64,000 nucleotides of DNA from Flavobacterium frigoris. GTDB lineage: Bacteria > Bacteroidota > Bacteroidia > Flavobacteriales > Flavobacteriaceae. This document shows, in pieces, positions 34,829 to 42,642 of the stretch (positions are counted from its first letter, which is position 1; every line of letters starts with the position of its first letter). The position numbers and the translations under genes were made by a program. The notes beneath the pieces were generated by a model that saw only the letters and a list, made by a program, of their open reading frames with translations, had not been told where the DNA came from and did no database searches. The stretch lies in the NCBI RefSeq assembly GCF_900111075.1, contig NZ_FOFZ01000001.1, positions 372,001-436,000 on the forward strand, read 5' to 3'.

Positions 34829-37800
34829 ATGAGCACAAAATTTACTGAATACAAAGGACTTGACTTACCAACTGTAGCATCAGAAGTACTAGATTTTTGG
34901 AAGAAAGAAAACATATTTGAGAAAAGTGTAACTACACGTGAGGGGAATCCTCCTTTCGTATTTTTTGAAGGTCCGCCTTCGGCAAATGGATTACCGGGAA
35001 TTCACCACGTAATGGCACGCGCGATCAAAGATATTTTTTGTAGATATAAAACACAAAAAGGATTTCAAGTAAAGCGTAAAGCCGGCTGGGATACTCACGG
35101 ATTACCAGTGGAATTAGGTACCGAGAAAGAATTAGGGATTACAAAAGAAGATATTGGAAAGTCTATTTCTATCGAAGAATATAACGAGGCTTGTAAAAAA
35201 ACCGTCATGCGTTATACTGATGTATGGAATGATTTGACCGAAAAAATGGGCTATTGGGTAGATATGGAAGATCCATATGTAACTTATAAGCCTAAATACA
35301 TGGAAACGGTTTGGTGGTTGCTTAAACAAATCTATAATAAAGATTTGATGTACAAAGGCTACACCATTCAACCTTATTCTCCAAAAGCAGGAACAGGATT
35401 AAGTTCTCACGAAGTAAATCAGCCAGGTTCTTACCGTGATGTAACTGACACAACGGTTGTGGCGCAGTTCAAAGTTTTGGAATCATCAAGAGAATTATTA
35501 TGTTCTAAGTTTTATGATTACATCAGTTCAAAAAATTTACAACATTATAAATTATCAGTTTTAGATCTTGATGAGGTTTATTTCTTGGCTTGGACAACAA
35601 CACCATGGACTTTACCATCAAATACAGCTTTGACTGTAGGTCCAAAAATTGAGTACGTTTTAGTAAAAACCTTCAATCAATATACGTTTTCATTAACCAA
35701 TGTTGTTTTGGCTAAGAATTTAGTTGGAAAACAATTCGGGAAAGGATTTTATGAAAGTCAAGACCTTGCTGATTTTGAAAATTTCAAAGAAGGAGATAAA
35801 AAAATTCCATACCAAATCCTTGCAGAATGTAGAGGGGCTGATTTAGTTGGAATTCGTTACGAGCAATTGTTGCCATTCGCATTGCCATATCAAAACCCAG
35901 AAAATGCTTTTAGAGTGATTTCAGGAGATTTTGTTACCATCGAGGACGGAACAGGAATTGTACATACCGCACCAACCTTTGGTGCAGATGATGCAAAAGT
36001 AGCGAAAGAAGCAACGCCAGAAATTCCGCCATTGTTGGTTTTGGACGAAAGTGGAACTCCGGTGCCATTAGTAGATTTACAAGGAAAATTCACTTCACAC
36101 ATGGGCGAATATGCTGGTAAATATGTGAAAAACGAATATTATGAAGATGGTGAAGCGCCAGATCGTTCTATTGATGTCGAGCTTGCAATTCGTTTAAAAC
36201 AAGAAAATAAAGCATTTAAAGTAGAGAAATATGTCCACAGTTATCCGCATTGTTGGAGAACGGACAAACCAATTTTATACTATCCGCTTGACTCTTGGTT
36301 TATAAAAATCACTGAGGTAAGAGACAGAATGTTTGACTTGAACGAAACGATTAACTGGAAGCCTAAATCGACAGGAGAAGGACGTTTTGGAAACTGGATA
36401 AAAAATGCCAATGACTGGAATTTATCCCGTTCTAGGTTCTGGGGAATCCCATTGCCAATCTGGAGAACAGAAGACAAACAGGAAGAAATTCTAATAGGTT
36501 CAGTAGGAGAGCTATATAACGAAATAGAAAAGTCAATCCAGGCTGGATTCCAAAAAGAAAACCCTTTCAAAGGATTCGAAATTGGAAACATGGATGAGAG
36601 CAATTATGATTTAATTGATTTGCATAAAAATGTAGTCGATGAAATCACCTTAGTTTCTGCTTCGGGAAAACCAATGACGCGCGAAGCGGATTTGATTGAC
36701 GTTTGGTTTGATAGTGGATCTATGCCTTATGCACAATGGCATTATCCTTTTGAAAATAAAGATAAAATTGACGAGAATAAAGATTTCCCGGCTGATTTCA
36801 TTGCTGAAGGTGTGGATCAAACCCGTGGATGGTTTTATACTTTACATGCAATCGCGACCTTGGTTTTTGATAAAGTAGCCTATAAAAATGTAGTTTCAAA
36901 TGGATTAGTCTTAGATAAAAACGGACAGAAAATGTCTAAACGTTTAGGAAATGCAGCAGATCCTTTTGATACGTTAGCGGAGTATGGTCCGGATGCCACA
37001 AGATGGTACATGATATCGAATGCAAATCCTTGGGACAATTTAAAATTTGATCTTGAGGGAATCGCTGAGGTTCGCAGAAAATTCTTTGGAACCTTATACA
37101 ATACGTATTCGTTCTTTAGTTTGTATGCTAACATCGACGGATTTAAATATGAGGAAGCTGAAATTCCGTTAAAGGAACGACCTGAAATTGATCAATGGAT
37201 TATTTCAGAATTGAATACATTGATAAAAGATGTAGATAGTTTTTATGCCGATTATGAGCCTACAAAAGCAGCTCGTGCCATTTCTGATTTCGTTCAGGAA
37301 AATTTAAGTAACTGGTACGTTCGTTTGTGTAGAAGACGTTTCTGGAAAGGGGAATATGCACAGGATAAAATTGCAGCTTACCAAACGTTATATACCTGTT
37401 TATTGACAATAAGTAAATTAGGAGCGCCTATTGCGCCTTTCTTTATGGATAAGCTTTACAGAGACTTAACTTTAGCAACACAGTCAGAAAAATTTGACAG
37501 TGTACATTTGGCAGAGTTTCCAAAACACGTTGAAAACTTTGTTAATAAATTGTTAGAGAGTAAAATGCAGAAAGCACAGACGATCTCGTCATTGGTTTTA
37601 TCACTTCGAAAAAAGGAAATGATTAAAGTACGTCAACCTTTGCAAAAGATAATGATTCCAGTGCTTGACGAGAAGCAAAGGCTTGAAATTGAAGCAGTTT
37701 CCGACCTTATAAAAGCGGAGGTAAATGTGAAAGAAATCTTATTTTTAGATGATGCCTCTGGAGTTTTAGTGAAGCAAATTAAGCCAAATTTCAAGACACT

Positions 37801-38290
37801 AGGACCTCGTTTTGGAAAAGACATGGGTCTGATTGCTAAAGAGATACAAGGTTTTTCTGCTGAAAAAATCAATCAATTGGAGAGTAATGGAGCCTTAGAG
37901 CTTGTTATTGGAGGAAAAAGCATAACTTTAACAATAGAAGAGGTAGAGATTTCATCCCAAGATATTGAAGGATGGTTGGTTGCTAACTCTAACGGAATAA
38001 CGGTCGCACTTGATATTGTTATTTCTCCGGAATTGAAAAAAGAAGGAATTGCAAGGGAATTAGTCAACAGAATTCAAAATATCAGAAAGGATTCAGGATT
38101 TGAAGTAACCGATAAGATAAAAGTACATTTACAAAAAAATGACATTTTAGAAGAGGCGGTAAAAGGAAATGTGGATTATATTAAATCAGAAACACTAACG
38201 GAAGAATTGGTTTTTGTAGATAATATAAATGAGGGTATTGAAATAGAATTTGACGAGATAAAAACAAAAATAGTAATTACAAATAATTAG
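34829..38290 (+). CDS. ileS: Isoleucyl-tRNA synthetase
   Basis: An 1153-residue class I synthetase of the long type (as in eukaryotes and many Bacteroidota), longer than the roughly 940 residues of E. coli IleS. The HIGH-type motif is GIHH at 57-60 in GLPGIHHVMARAIKDIF, and KMSKR begins at K701. The editing domain (CP1) lies between, with WTTTPWTLPSNTAL. The C-terminal anticodon-binding part includes NWYVRLCRRRFW. No T-box is visible in the leader. The gene is followed after 3 bp by the DksA-like gene, so they are probably one transcript. Long-type IleS proteins are often resistant to mupirocin; that is family knowledge, not seen here. Confidence 0.97.
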   Translation: MSTKFTEYKGLDLPTVASEVLDFWKKENIFEKSVTTREGNPPFVFFEGPPSANGLPGIHHVMARAIKDIFCRYKTQKGFQVKRKAGWDTHGLPVELGTEKELGITKEDIGKSISIEEYNEACKKTVMRYTDVWNDLTEKMGYWVDMEDPYVTYKPKYMETVWWLLKQIYNKDLMYKGYTIQPYSPKAGTGLSSHEVNQPGSYRDVTDTTVVAQFKVLESSRELLCSKFYDYISSKNLQHYKLSVLDLDEVYFLAWTTTPWTLPSNTALTVGPKIEYVLVKTFNQYTFSLTNVVLAKNLVGKQFGKGFYESQDLADFENFKEGDKKIPYQILAECRGADLVGIRYEQLLPFALPYQNPENAFRVISGDFVTIEDGTGIVHTAPTFGADDAKVAKEATPEIPPLLVLDESGTPVPLVDLQGKFTSHMGEYAGKYVKNEYYEDGEAPDRSIDVELAIRLKQENKAFKVEKYVHSYPHCWRTDKPILYYPLDSWFIKITEVRDRMFDLNETINWKPKSTGEGRFGNWIKNANDWNLSRSRFWGIPLPIWRTEDKQEEILIGSVGELYNEIEKSIQAGFQKENPFKGFEIGNMDESNYDLIDLHKNVVDEITLVSASGKPMTREADLIDVWFDSGSMPYAQWHYPFENKDKIDENKDFPADFIAEGVDQTRGWFYTLHAIATLVFDKVAYKNVVSNGLVLDKNGQKMSKRLGNAADPFDTLAEYGPDATRWYMISNANPWDNLKFDLEGIAEVRRKFFGTLYNTYSFFSLYANIDGFKYEEAEIPLKERPEIDQWIISELNTLIKDVDSFYADYEPTKAARAISDFVQENLSNWYVRLCRRRFWKGEYAQDKIAAYQTLYTCLLTISKLGAPIAPFFMDKLYRDLTLATQSEKFDSVHLAEFPKHVENFVNKLLESKMQKAQTISSLVLSLRKKEMIKVRQPLQKIMIPVLDEKQRLEIEAVSDLIKAEVNVKEILFLDDASGVLVKQIKPNFKTLGPRFGKDMGLIAKEIQGFSAEKINQLESNGALELVIGGKSITLTIEEVEISSQDIEGWLVANSNGITVALDIVISPELKKEGIARELVNRIQNIRKDSGFEVTDKIKVHLQKNDILEEAVKGNVDYIKSETLTEELVFVDNINEGIEIEFDEIKTKIVITNN

Positions 38291-38293
38291 ATT

Positions 38294-38674
38294 ATGGTAG
38301 AGGCACCAACAAGATACTCTGACGCTGATTTGGCAGAGTTCAAAGAGATAATCCTGAATAAAATACAAAAAGCGCAATCGGATTTAGACTTGATCAAGAG
38401 TGCTTATATGAATGATTTGAATAACGGTACCGATGATACGTCGCCTACATTCAAAGCATTTGAGGAAGGTAGTGAATCAATGTCTAAAGAGGCAAATTCG
38501 CAATTAGCGATTCGTCAGGAGAAGTTTATTCGGGATTTAAAAAACGCATTGTTCCGTGTAGAGAATAAAACATATGGAATATGTAGAGTTACTGGTAAGC
38601 TAATTAGTAAAGAGCGACTAAAAATTGTTCCTCATGCAACTATGAGTATAGAAGCTAAAAACTTGCAACGATAA
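38294..38674 (+). CDS. DksA/TraR-like protein without zinc cysteines
   Basis: A 126-residue protein with a DksA-type coiled coil (FKEIILNKIQKAQSDLDLIK) and a C-terminal globular part. The usual four-cysteine zinc finger is reduced to one cysteine: YGICRVTGKLISKERL then VPHATMSIEAK, where Cys at the second, third and fourth positions are replaced by Thr, Ser-Lys and similar. The coiled-coil tip holds DLNNGTDDTSPT, where DksA has its acidic tip. It probably binds the RNA polymerase secondary channel and tunes transcription. It is 3 bp downstream of ileS. Cysteine-poor DksA relatives are common in Bacteroidota. Confidence 0.9.
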   Translation: MVEAPTRYSDADLAEFKEIILNKIQKAQSDLDLIKSAYMNDLNNGTDDTSPTFKAFEEGSESMSKEANSQLAIRQEKFIRDLKNALFRVENKTYGICRVTGKLISKERLKIVPHATMSIEAKNLQR

Positions 38675-38675
38675 G

Positions 38676-38760
38676 AAATTCCAAATTTTAATAGTAAAAT
38701 TCCAAATTCCAATAATAACTTATAAAATTATTGGGATTTGGAATTTAATTTTTAGAATTT
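38676..38760. repeat. Heptamer repeat AAATTCC, palindromic, after the dksA-like gene
   Basis: Units AAATTCC (38676), AAATTTT, AATAGTA, AAATTCC (38697), AAATTCC (38704) and AATAATA are in 7-nt register. The complementary GGGATTT (38733), GGAATTT (38740), AATTTTT (38747) and AGAATTT (38754) follow in their own 7-nt register. The arms pair to form a hairpin with a T-rich 3' side, so it may act as terminator. It starts one base after the upstream stop codon. Confidence 0.8.
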
Positions 38761-38763
38761 AAC

Positions 38764-38771
38764 TACTTTTG
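38764..38771 (+). promoter_or_regulatory. lspA promoter -7 element
   Basis: TACTTTTG, a perfect TAnnTTTG match, lies directly after the heptamer array and 20 bp before the lspA ATG. A possible -33 TTTG at 38737-38740 belongs to the repeat itself. Confidence 0.6.
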
Positions 38772-38791
38772 CGCCACTTAAAATTTATAAA

Positions 38792-39391
38792 ATGTCATTA
38801 CGAAAAGCGTATCTACTTATCTTCATTATATTAATCGTTGATCAAGTTTCGAAAATATATGTCAAAACTAATTTTGTATTAGGGGAAGAAGTGGAAGTTT
38901 TTAGATGGTTCAAAATTCTATTCATTGAAAATGAAGGAATGGCATGGGGTACTGAAATCCCTGGGGCTTACGGGAAATTAATTTTAACATTATTTAGACT
39001 AGTTGCTGTTGGTGGAATAGGGTATTGGTTGTGGGATTCAATTGAAAAGAAACACAGTTCAAACTACTTGGTTGTAGCTATCGCACTAATACTTGCAGGA
39101 GCTTTTGGGAACATAATTGACTCCGTTTTTTATGGTGTAATTTTTGACGATAGTCATTCTCAATTGGCTACGTTGTTTTCAGAACAGCCTTATGGTACTT
39201 ATTTTCACGGTAAAGTAGTCGATATGTTTTATTTTCCATTTTGGCATGGAACCTTGCCTAATTGGTTACCTCTGTGGGGCGGGAAAGATTTTACTTTCTT
39301 CAATGCCATCTTCAATGTGGCTGATATGGCTATTTCGACAGGTGTGGGGATCTTAATATTTTTCAATAAAAAAGCTTTTCATAAGAGTTAG
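38792..39391 (+). CDS. lspA: Lipoprotein signal peptidase (SPase II)
   Basis: A 199-residue inner-membrane aspartyl protease that removes signal peptides from lipoproteins after lipid attachment. Four membrane helices are visible. The two catalytic aspartates lie in GNIIDSVFYG and FNVADMAIS, the invariant C and D motifs. KILFIENEGMAWG is the conserved periplasmic loop. It is longer than E. coli LspA (164) because of an insertion between the aspartates (DDSHSQLATLFSEQPYGTY), which is usual in Bacteroidota. The window holds several lipoproteins that it would process. Confidence 0.96.
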   Translation: MSLRKAYLLIFIILIVDQVSKIYVKTNFVLGEEVEVFRWFKILFIENEGMAWGTEIPGAYGKLILTLFRLVAVGGIGYWLWDSIEKKHSSNYLVVAIALILAGAFGNIIDSVFYGVIFDDSHSQLATLFSEQPYGTYFHGKVVDMFYFPFWHGTLPNWLPLWGGKDFTFFNAIFNVADMAISTGVGILIFFNKKAFHKS

Positions 39392-39407
39392 ATTTAAAAG
39401 CTCAGAT

Positions 39408-39447
39408 AAAAAAAAACCAATTCAAATGCTGAATTGGTTTTTTTTTA
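39408..39447. terminator. Bidirectional terminator after lspA
   Basis: AAACCAATTC pairs with GAATTGGTTT around a 7-nt loop, with long A and T runs on the two sides. It is shared with the converging small lipoprotein gene. Confidence 0.92.
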
Positions 39448-39642
39448 TCTTTTATTGTGCCCCGGTGCATAATATTTTGCGCTTTTATCACCATGGATTT
39501 TTTTGGCATGTCCTGGTGGAATCCTTTTTGCTTTGTAATTAGAGCGGTGTGTTGTTGTTCTAAAACTGCAACTTGATAATGATACAGTGAAGAGAATAAC
39601 CAGAAGGGTCACGGCAAATTTTGAAGCTTTAATAACTTTCAT
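39445..39642 (-). CDS. Small lipoprotein, unknown function
   Basis: A 65-residue lipoprotein. The basic N-terminus and hydrophobic core end at a lipobox (VSLSSC, Cys 26), followed by a short basic tail. The tail motif PPGHAKKIHGDKSAKYYAPGH is a recurrent Bacteroidota pattern, and such proteins are sometimes labelled quinol oxidase subunit without support. Its stop codon overlaps the T-run of the terminator shared with lspA. Confidence 0.78.
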   Translation of the reverse strand: MKVIKASKFAVTLLVILFTVSLSSCSFRTTTHRSNYKAKRIPPGHAKKIHGDKSAKYYAPGHNKR

Positions 39643-39678
39643 AGATTTAAAATATTTTTTAGGCTGCGAAATTAGGTA

Positions 39679-40248
39679 TTATAATTTAAACTTATAGCTG
39701 TTTTTTGGATTGATACAATAGTCCATCCGGATGTCGTCTTCATGAGTGTCCTTAATCGACTCTTCAGCCTCAAAAAACGAAAGTCCAATCTTAATGGTTT
39801 CTGGACTGCACTCCCCTAAAAACCGATCATAAAAACCTTTTCCATAACCCACGCGATGCCCTTGTTTGTCGTATGCCAATAACGGTATAAAAACAACTTC
39901 AATTTTATTCGAAGGAACTTTGATTCCGTCAATAGGCTCCGGAATATGATACTCGTTTTTCTTAATTTTTGTATTGTCTGTTAAAAGGAAATGAGTCATC
40001 TTTCTAGTTTTAAAATCAGCTTTAGAGATGATGATTTCTTTGTCTTTTCCAGAAAGCAAGTGCAGGATTAATTCTGTATCTACTTCTTTTTGTTCTGTAA
40101 TGGGTAGAAAAACATGAAAGTAGGTCTTGTCCCAAATAGGCAGTGCAAGCAACTGATTAGCAATAAGCAAACTCATGGTTTCTATCGCATTGTCAGAAAG
40201 TTGGCTTCTTAAGGCTTTATACTTCGAGCGTAATTCCTTTTTTTGCAT
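39679..40248 (-). CDS. 5-formyltetrahydrofolate cyclo-ligase
   Basis: A 189-residue enzyme that converts 5-formyl-THF to 5,10-methenyl-THF using ATP. It has the basic N-terminal helix KKELRSKYKALRSQL, the conserved FVFIPLLAYDKQGHRVGYGKGFYDRFL-type region, and the GYGKGFYDR signature. The gene starts inside the 3' end of the upstream decarboxylase gene (32-bp overlap in another frame), so the two are translated from one message. I see no functional link between them. Confidence 0.93.
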   Translation of the reverse strand: MQKKELRSKYKALRSQLSDNAIETMSLLIANQLLALPIWDKTYFHVFLPITEQKEVDTELILHLLSGKDKEIIISKADFKTRKMTHFLLTDNTKIKKNEYHIPEPIDGIKVPSNKIEVVFIPLLAYDKQGHRVGYGKGFYDRFLGECSPETIKIGLSFFEAEESIKDTHEDDIRMDYCINPKNSYKFKL

Positions 40249-41479
40249 GGATGGTCTCTTTTAAATCTGCTATAAAAGTACTCAAATGATCTACTTCAAC
40301 ATGATCCATAATCACAATTTTATACCATTGATTATTATCGCCATGTTTTTGAGGAACTAAATCATATTTTTCTTCTAGTGCTTTTGTGATGTATTGAGCA
40401 GGGATGGTTACGATATTCATATACGGTTCTCTAAAATAAGAAACTTGTAATTCATCCAGTTTTTCGCATAACCATTCCGTTCGCATTTGCAAGATTCTAA
40501 TTTTTTCGCACCATCCAAAATGGCCATAGGTGAATAATATCATCCAAACTGCTACGGCATTGGCTCCCGATCTGCTTCCGCAAAGAGTTAGATCCATTCC
40601 TTCAACATATTCGGCTTCTTTGGTCAGCACATTTTCAATCAATCCTTTTTTGCAAATAAAAACTCCTGTACCATAAGGCGCCTGAAGCATTTTATGGGCA
40701 TCAATAGTAATGGAGCTGATTTTTGGATTATCAAAATTGATAACGCTGTTTTTATTGCTGAATGGATATACGAATCCGCCGTAAGCAGCATCAATATGCA
40801 GTTTGTACTTTAGCTGATGTTTTTCTAGAATTTGGGTATAGTCGTTTGGGTTGTCAACTGCGCCAAACATGGTGGTTCCCATATTTGAAACTATAATAAA
40901 ATATTTCTTCCCTCTTTCTTTCGCATTGATAATGATGGTTTCTAATGCAAAAACATCAAGAAGTCGTGTTTTAAAATCGACTGGAATTTTCAACCAATCT
41001 AACACTAGTAGATTGGCCGCTTTAGGAATCGAATAATGCGTATCTTCTGAAGCTATGATGGCAATTTCAGAAAGTTTTGCGTTTTGTTTGTGCATAAAAA
41101 AATTGCGATAGATCCAGATGGCTTGAATGTTTGCTTCCGTTCCGCCAGGTGCAATGTAACCGTCAAAAGAATTGGGTTGCGCTTTGAAAATATCTACGGC
41201 AACAACATTTAGGACTTCCCGTTCCATTTCTTGAGTTCCTTTGAAGGCTTTCTCTGAAGTGCCAAGCGTATGACAGCCGATATGATTTGGGTTAGCCACA
41301 TAAGTCTGTAATGTAGGAGCGTCCTTCAAGAAAGGCGCATCGCTATAGAATACTTTTCCGTCTAATTTAGAGGCAGGATATCCCAAGGAAGTATCCTTTG
41401 CAAAATTCACATTTTCATCTAACGCTTTTTGAATGCGTTCTTGTCTTTCTATTTGCGATAATTTTTTCCAGAATTGCAT
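40217..41479 (-). CDS. Group II PLP-dependent amino acid decarboxylase
   Basis: A 420-residue PLP enzyme of the histidine/aromatic amino acid decarboxylase group. The PLP lysine is K263 in ITIDAHKMLQAPYGTG, and the ring-stacking Asp is D230 in HIDAAYGGFV. The segment GYIAPGGTEANIQAIW is the phosphate-binding start. Substrate cannot be assigned by eye; histidine, tyrosine and aspartate are all possible. The gene's end overlaps the cyclo-ligase gene by 32 bp. About 56 bp separates its start from the aspartoacylase-like gene upstream on the same strand. Confidence 0.9.
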   Translation of the reverse strand: MQFWKKLSQIERQERIQKALDENVNFAKDTSLGYPASKLDGKVFYSDAPFLKDAPTLQTYVANPNHIGCHTLGTSEKAFKGTQEMEREVLNVVAVDIFKAQPNSFDGYIAPGGTEANIQAIWIYRNFFMHKQNAKLSEIAIIASEDTHYSIPKAANLLVLDWLKIPVDFKTRLLDVFALETIIINAKERGKKYFIIVSNMGTTMFGAVDNPNDYTQILEKHQLKYKLHIDAAYGGFVYPFSNKNSVINFDNPKISSITIDAHKMLQAPYGTGVFICKKGLIENVLTKEAEYVEGMDLTLCGSRSGANAVAVWMILFTYGHFGWCEKIRILQMRTEWLCEKLDELQVSYFREPYMNIVTIPAQYITKALEEKYDLVPQKHGDNNQWYKIVIMDHVEVDHLSTFIADLKETIHAKKGITLEV

Positions 41480-41535
41480 GCTTGTAATTTTTTCCCAAAA
41501 CTACTGAGGCAACATGAATAAAAACATGATAATTG

Positions 41536-42504
41536 TTAGGTTTTCAAAGTCTTGCTGATGTGGTAAACAGCGTCACCCTGATAAACAATAGGAGAAAGGT
41601 TTGCATTGATTATGTAGCCATCATTAGGGGCGTTCACTTTTCGTTCAAACTCTCCAAAAGGATCCGTAATGATAGCGAGAAGAGTCCCTTTTTGGACATA
41701 ACGACCAATACAGCCATTGTCGTGCAACAAGCCAGAACATTGTGCTCGTATCCAAGACGATTTTTCAATATAAATAGTTTGCGATTCGGGTTCCTCAATA
41801 CTATGTTTTGGATCTAACATATCAAGATGAGTCAAAAGCCGTTTTACACCTTGTACGCCTGCATCTGAGACAGATTCGTCAATGTCAAGGGATTTTCCGC
41901 CTTCAAAAAGCAGCATTTGTACATTTAATTTATGTCCTGCGTTTCTGAAAGAACCAGCAATATTTTTAGAATATAAAGTAAACGGGGCGTTGAAGACATC
42001 GGCCAGAGTTTTTAATTCAGGATTGTTTGGGGCGATTCTAATTTGAGGGGCATTGAATCTGCTGGCACCTCCTGCATGAAAATCTACGGCATAATCAACT
42101 AATGGCATAATTTCAGTGAGCATGTGATACGCGAAACGGCTGGCAAGAGAACCGCTTTTGCTTCCTGGAAAAACGCGATTTAAGTCCCTGCCATCAGGAA
42201 ATTTTCTGCTTTTGTTAAGAAAGCCAAACATGTTAATTACGGGAATACAAATAATAGTCCCTATTTTTGGTTTGTTAATCTTCTTAGTGATCAGTTGACG
42301 TACAATTTCAACACCATTAATTTCATCACCGTGAATTCCCGCTGAAAAAAGGACAACAGGGCCGTCGATTTTAGAACGTCTAACTATTATTGGTATTTTA
42401 AGTTCTCCGGTGTTGTGCAGTTTAGCAATTTCCATGTCAATTGTTTTGCTTTCGCCTGGCAAAATAGATTCTCCTAAAATGATTATGGGTTTGCTGTTTT
42501 TCAT
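41536..42504 (-). CDS. Succinylglutamate desuccinylase/aspartoacylase-like zinc hydrolase
   Basis: A 322-residue metallo-carboxypeptidase-fold protein of the AstE/AspA family. Zinc ligands are H and E in FSAGIHGDEINGVEIV and the later H in YAVDFHAGG. Arginine of GRDLNRVFPGS binds substrate carboxylate. The C-terminal beta domain holds IRAQCSGLLHDNGCIGRYV and GTLLAIITDPFGEFE, as in family members that act in deacylation. The true substrate is unknown. No signal peptide is present. Confidence 0.9.
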   Translation of the reverse strand: MKNSKPIIILGESILPGESKTIDMEIAKLHNTGELKIPIIVRRSKIDGPVVLFSAGIHGDEINGVEIVRQLITKKINKPKIGTIICIPVINMFGFLNKSRKFPDGRDLNRVFPGSKSGSLASRFAYHMLTEIMPLVDYAVDFHAGGASRFNAPQIRIAPNNPELKTLADVFNAPFTLYSKNIAGSFRNAGHKLNVQMLLFEGGKSLDIDESVSDAGVQGVKRLLTHLDMLDPKHSIEEPESQTIYIEKSSWIRAQCSGLLHDNGCIGRYVQKGTLLAIITDPFGEFERKVNAPNDGYIINANLSPIVYQGDAVYHISKTLKT

Positions 42505-42619
42505 GATGTTTTAAAAAATCAAAATTAGAGATTATTATTTGTAATTCGTAAATTTGGACTTAAATAGATAAATAACTCCAAAGTAATAAGAATGAGATCC
42601 ATCTCGCCGAATCAAGATG

Positions 42620-42627
42620 TATCTTTG
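42620..42627 (+). promoter_or_regulatory. uvrC promoter -7 element
   Basis: TATCTTTG, a perfect TAnnTTTG match, lies 15 bp before the uvrC ATG. Confidence 0.65.
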
Positions 42628-42642
42628 TGAAATAAAATTATA

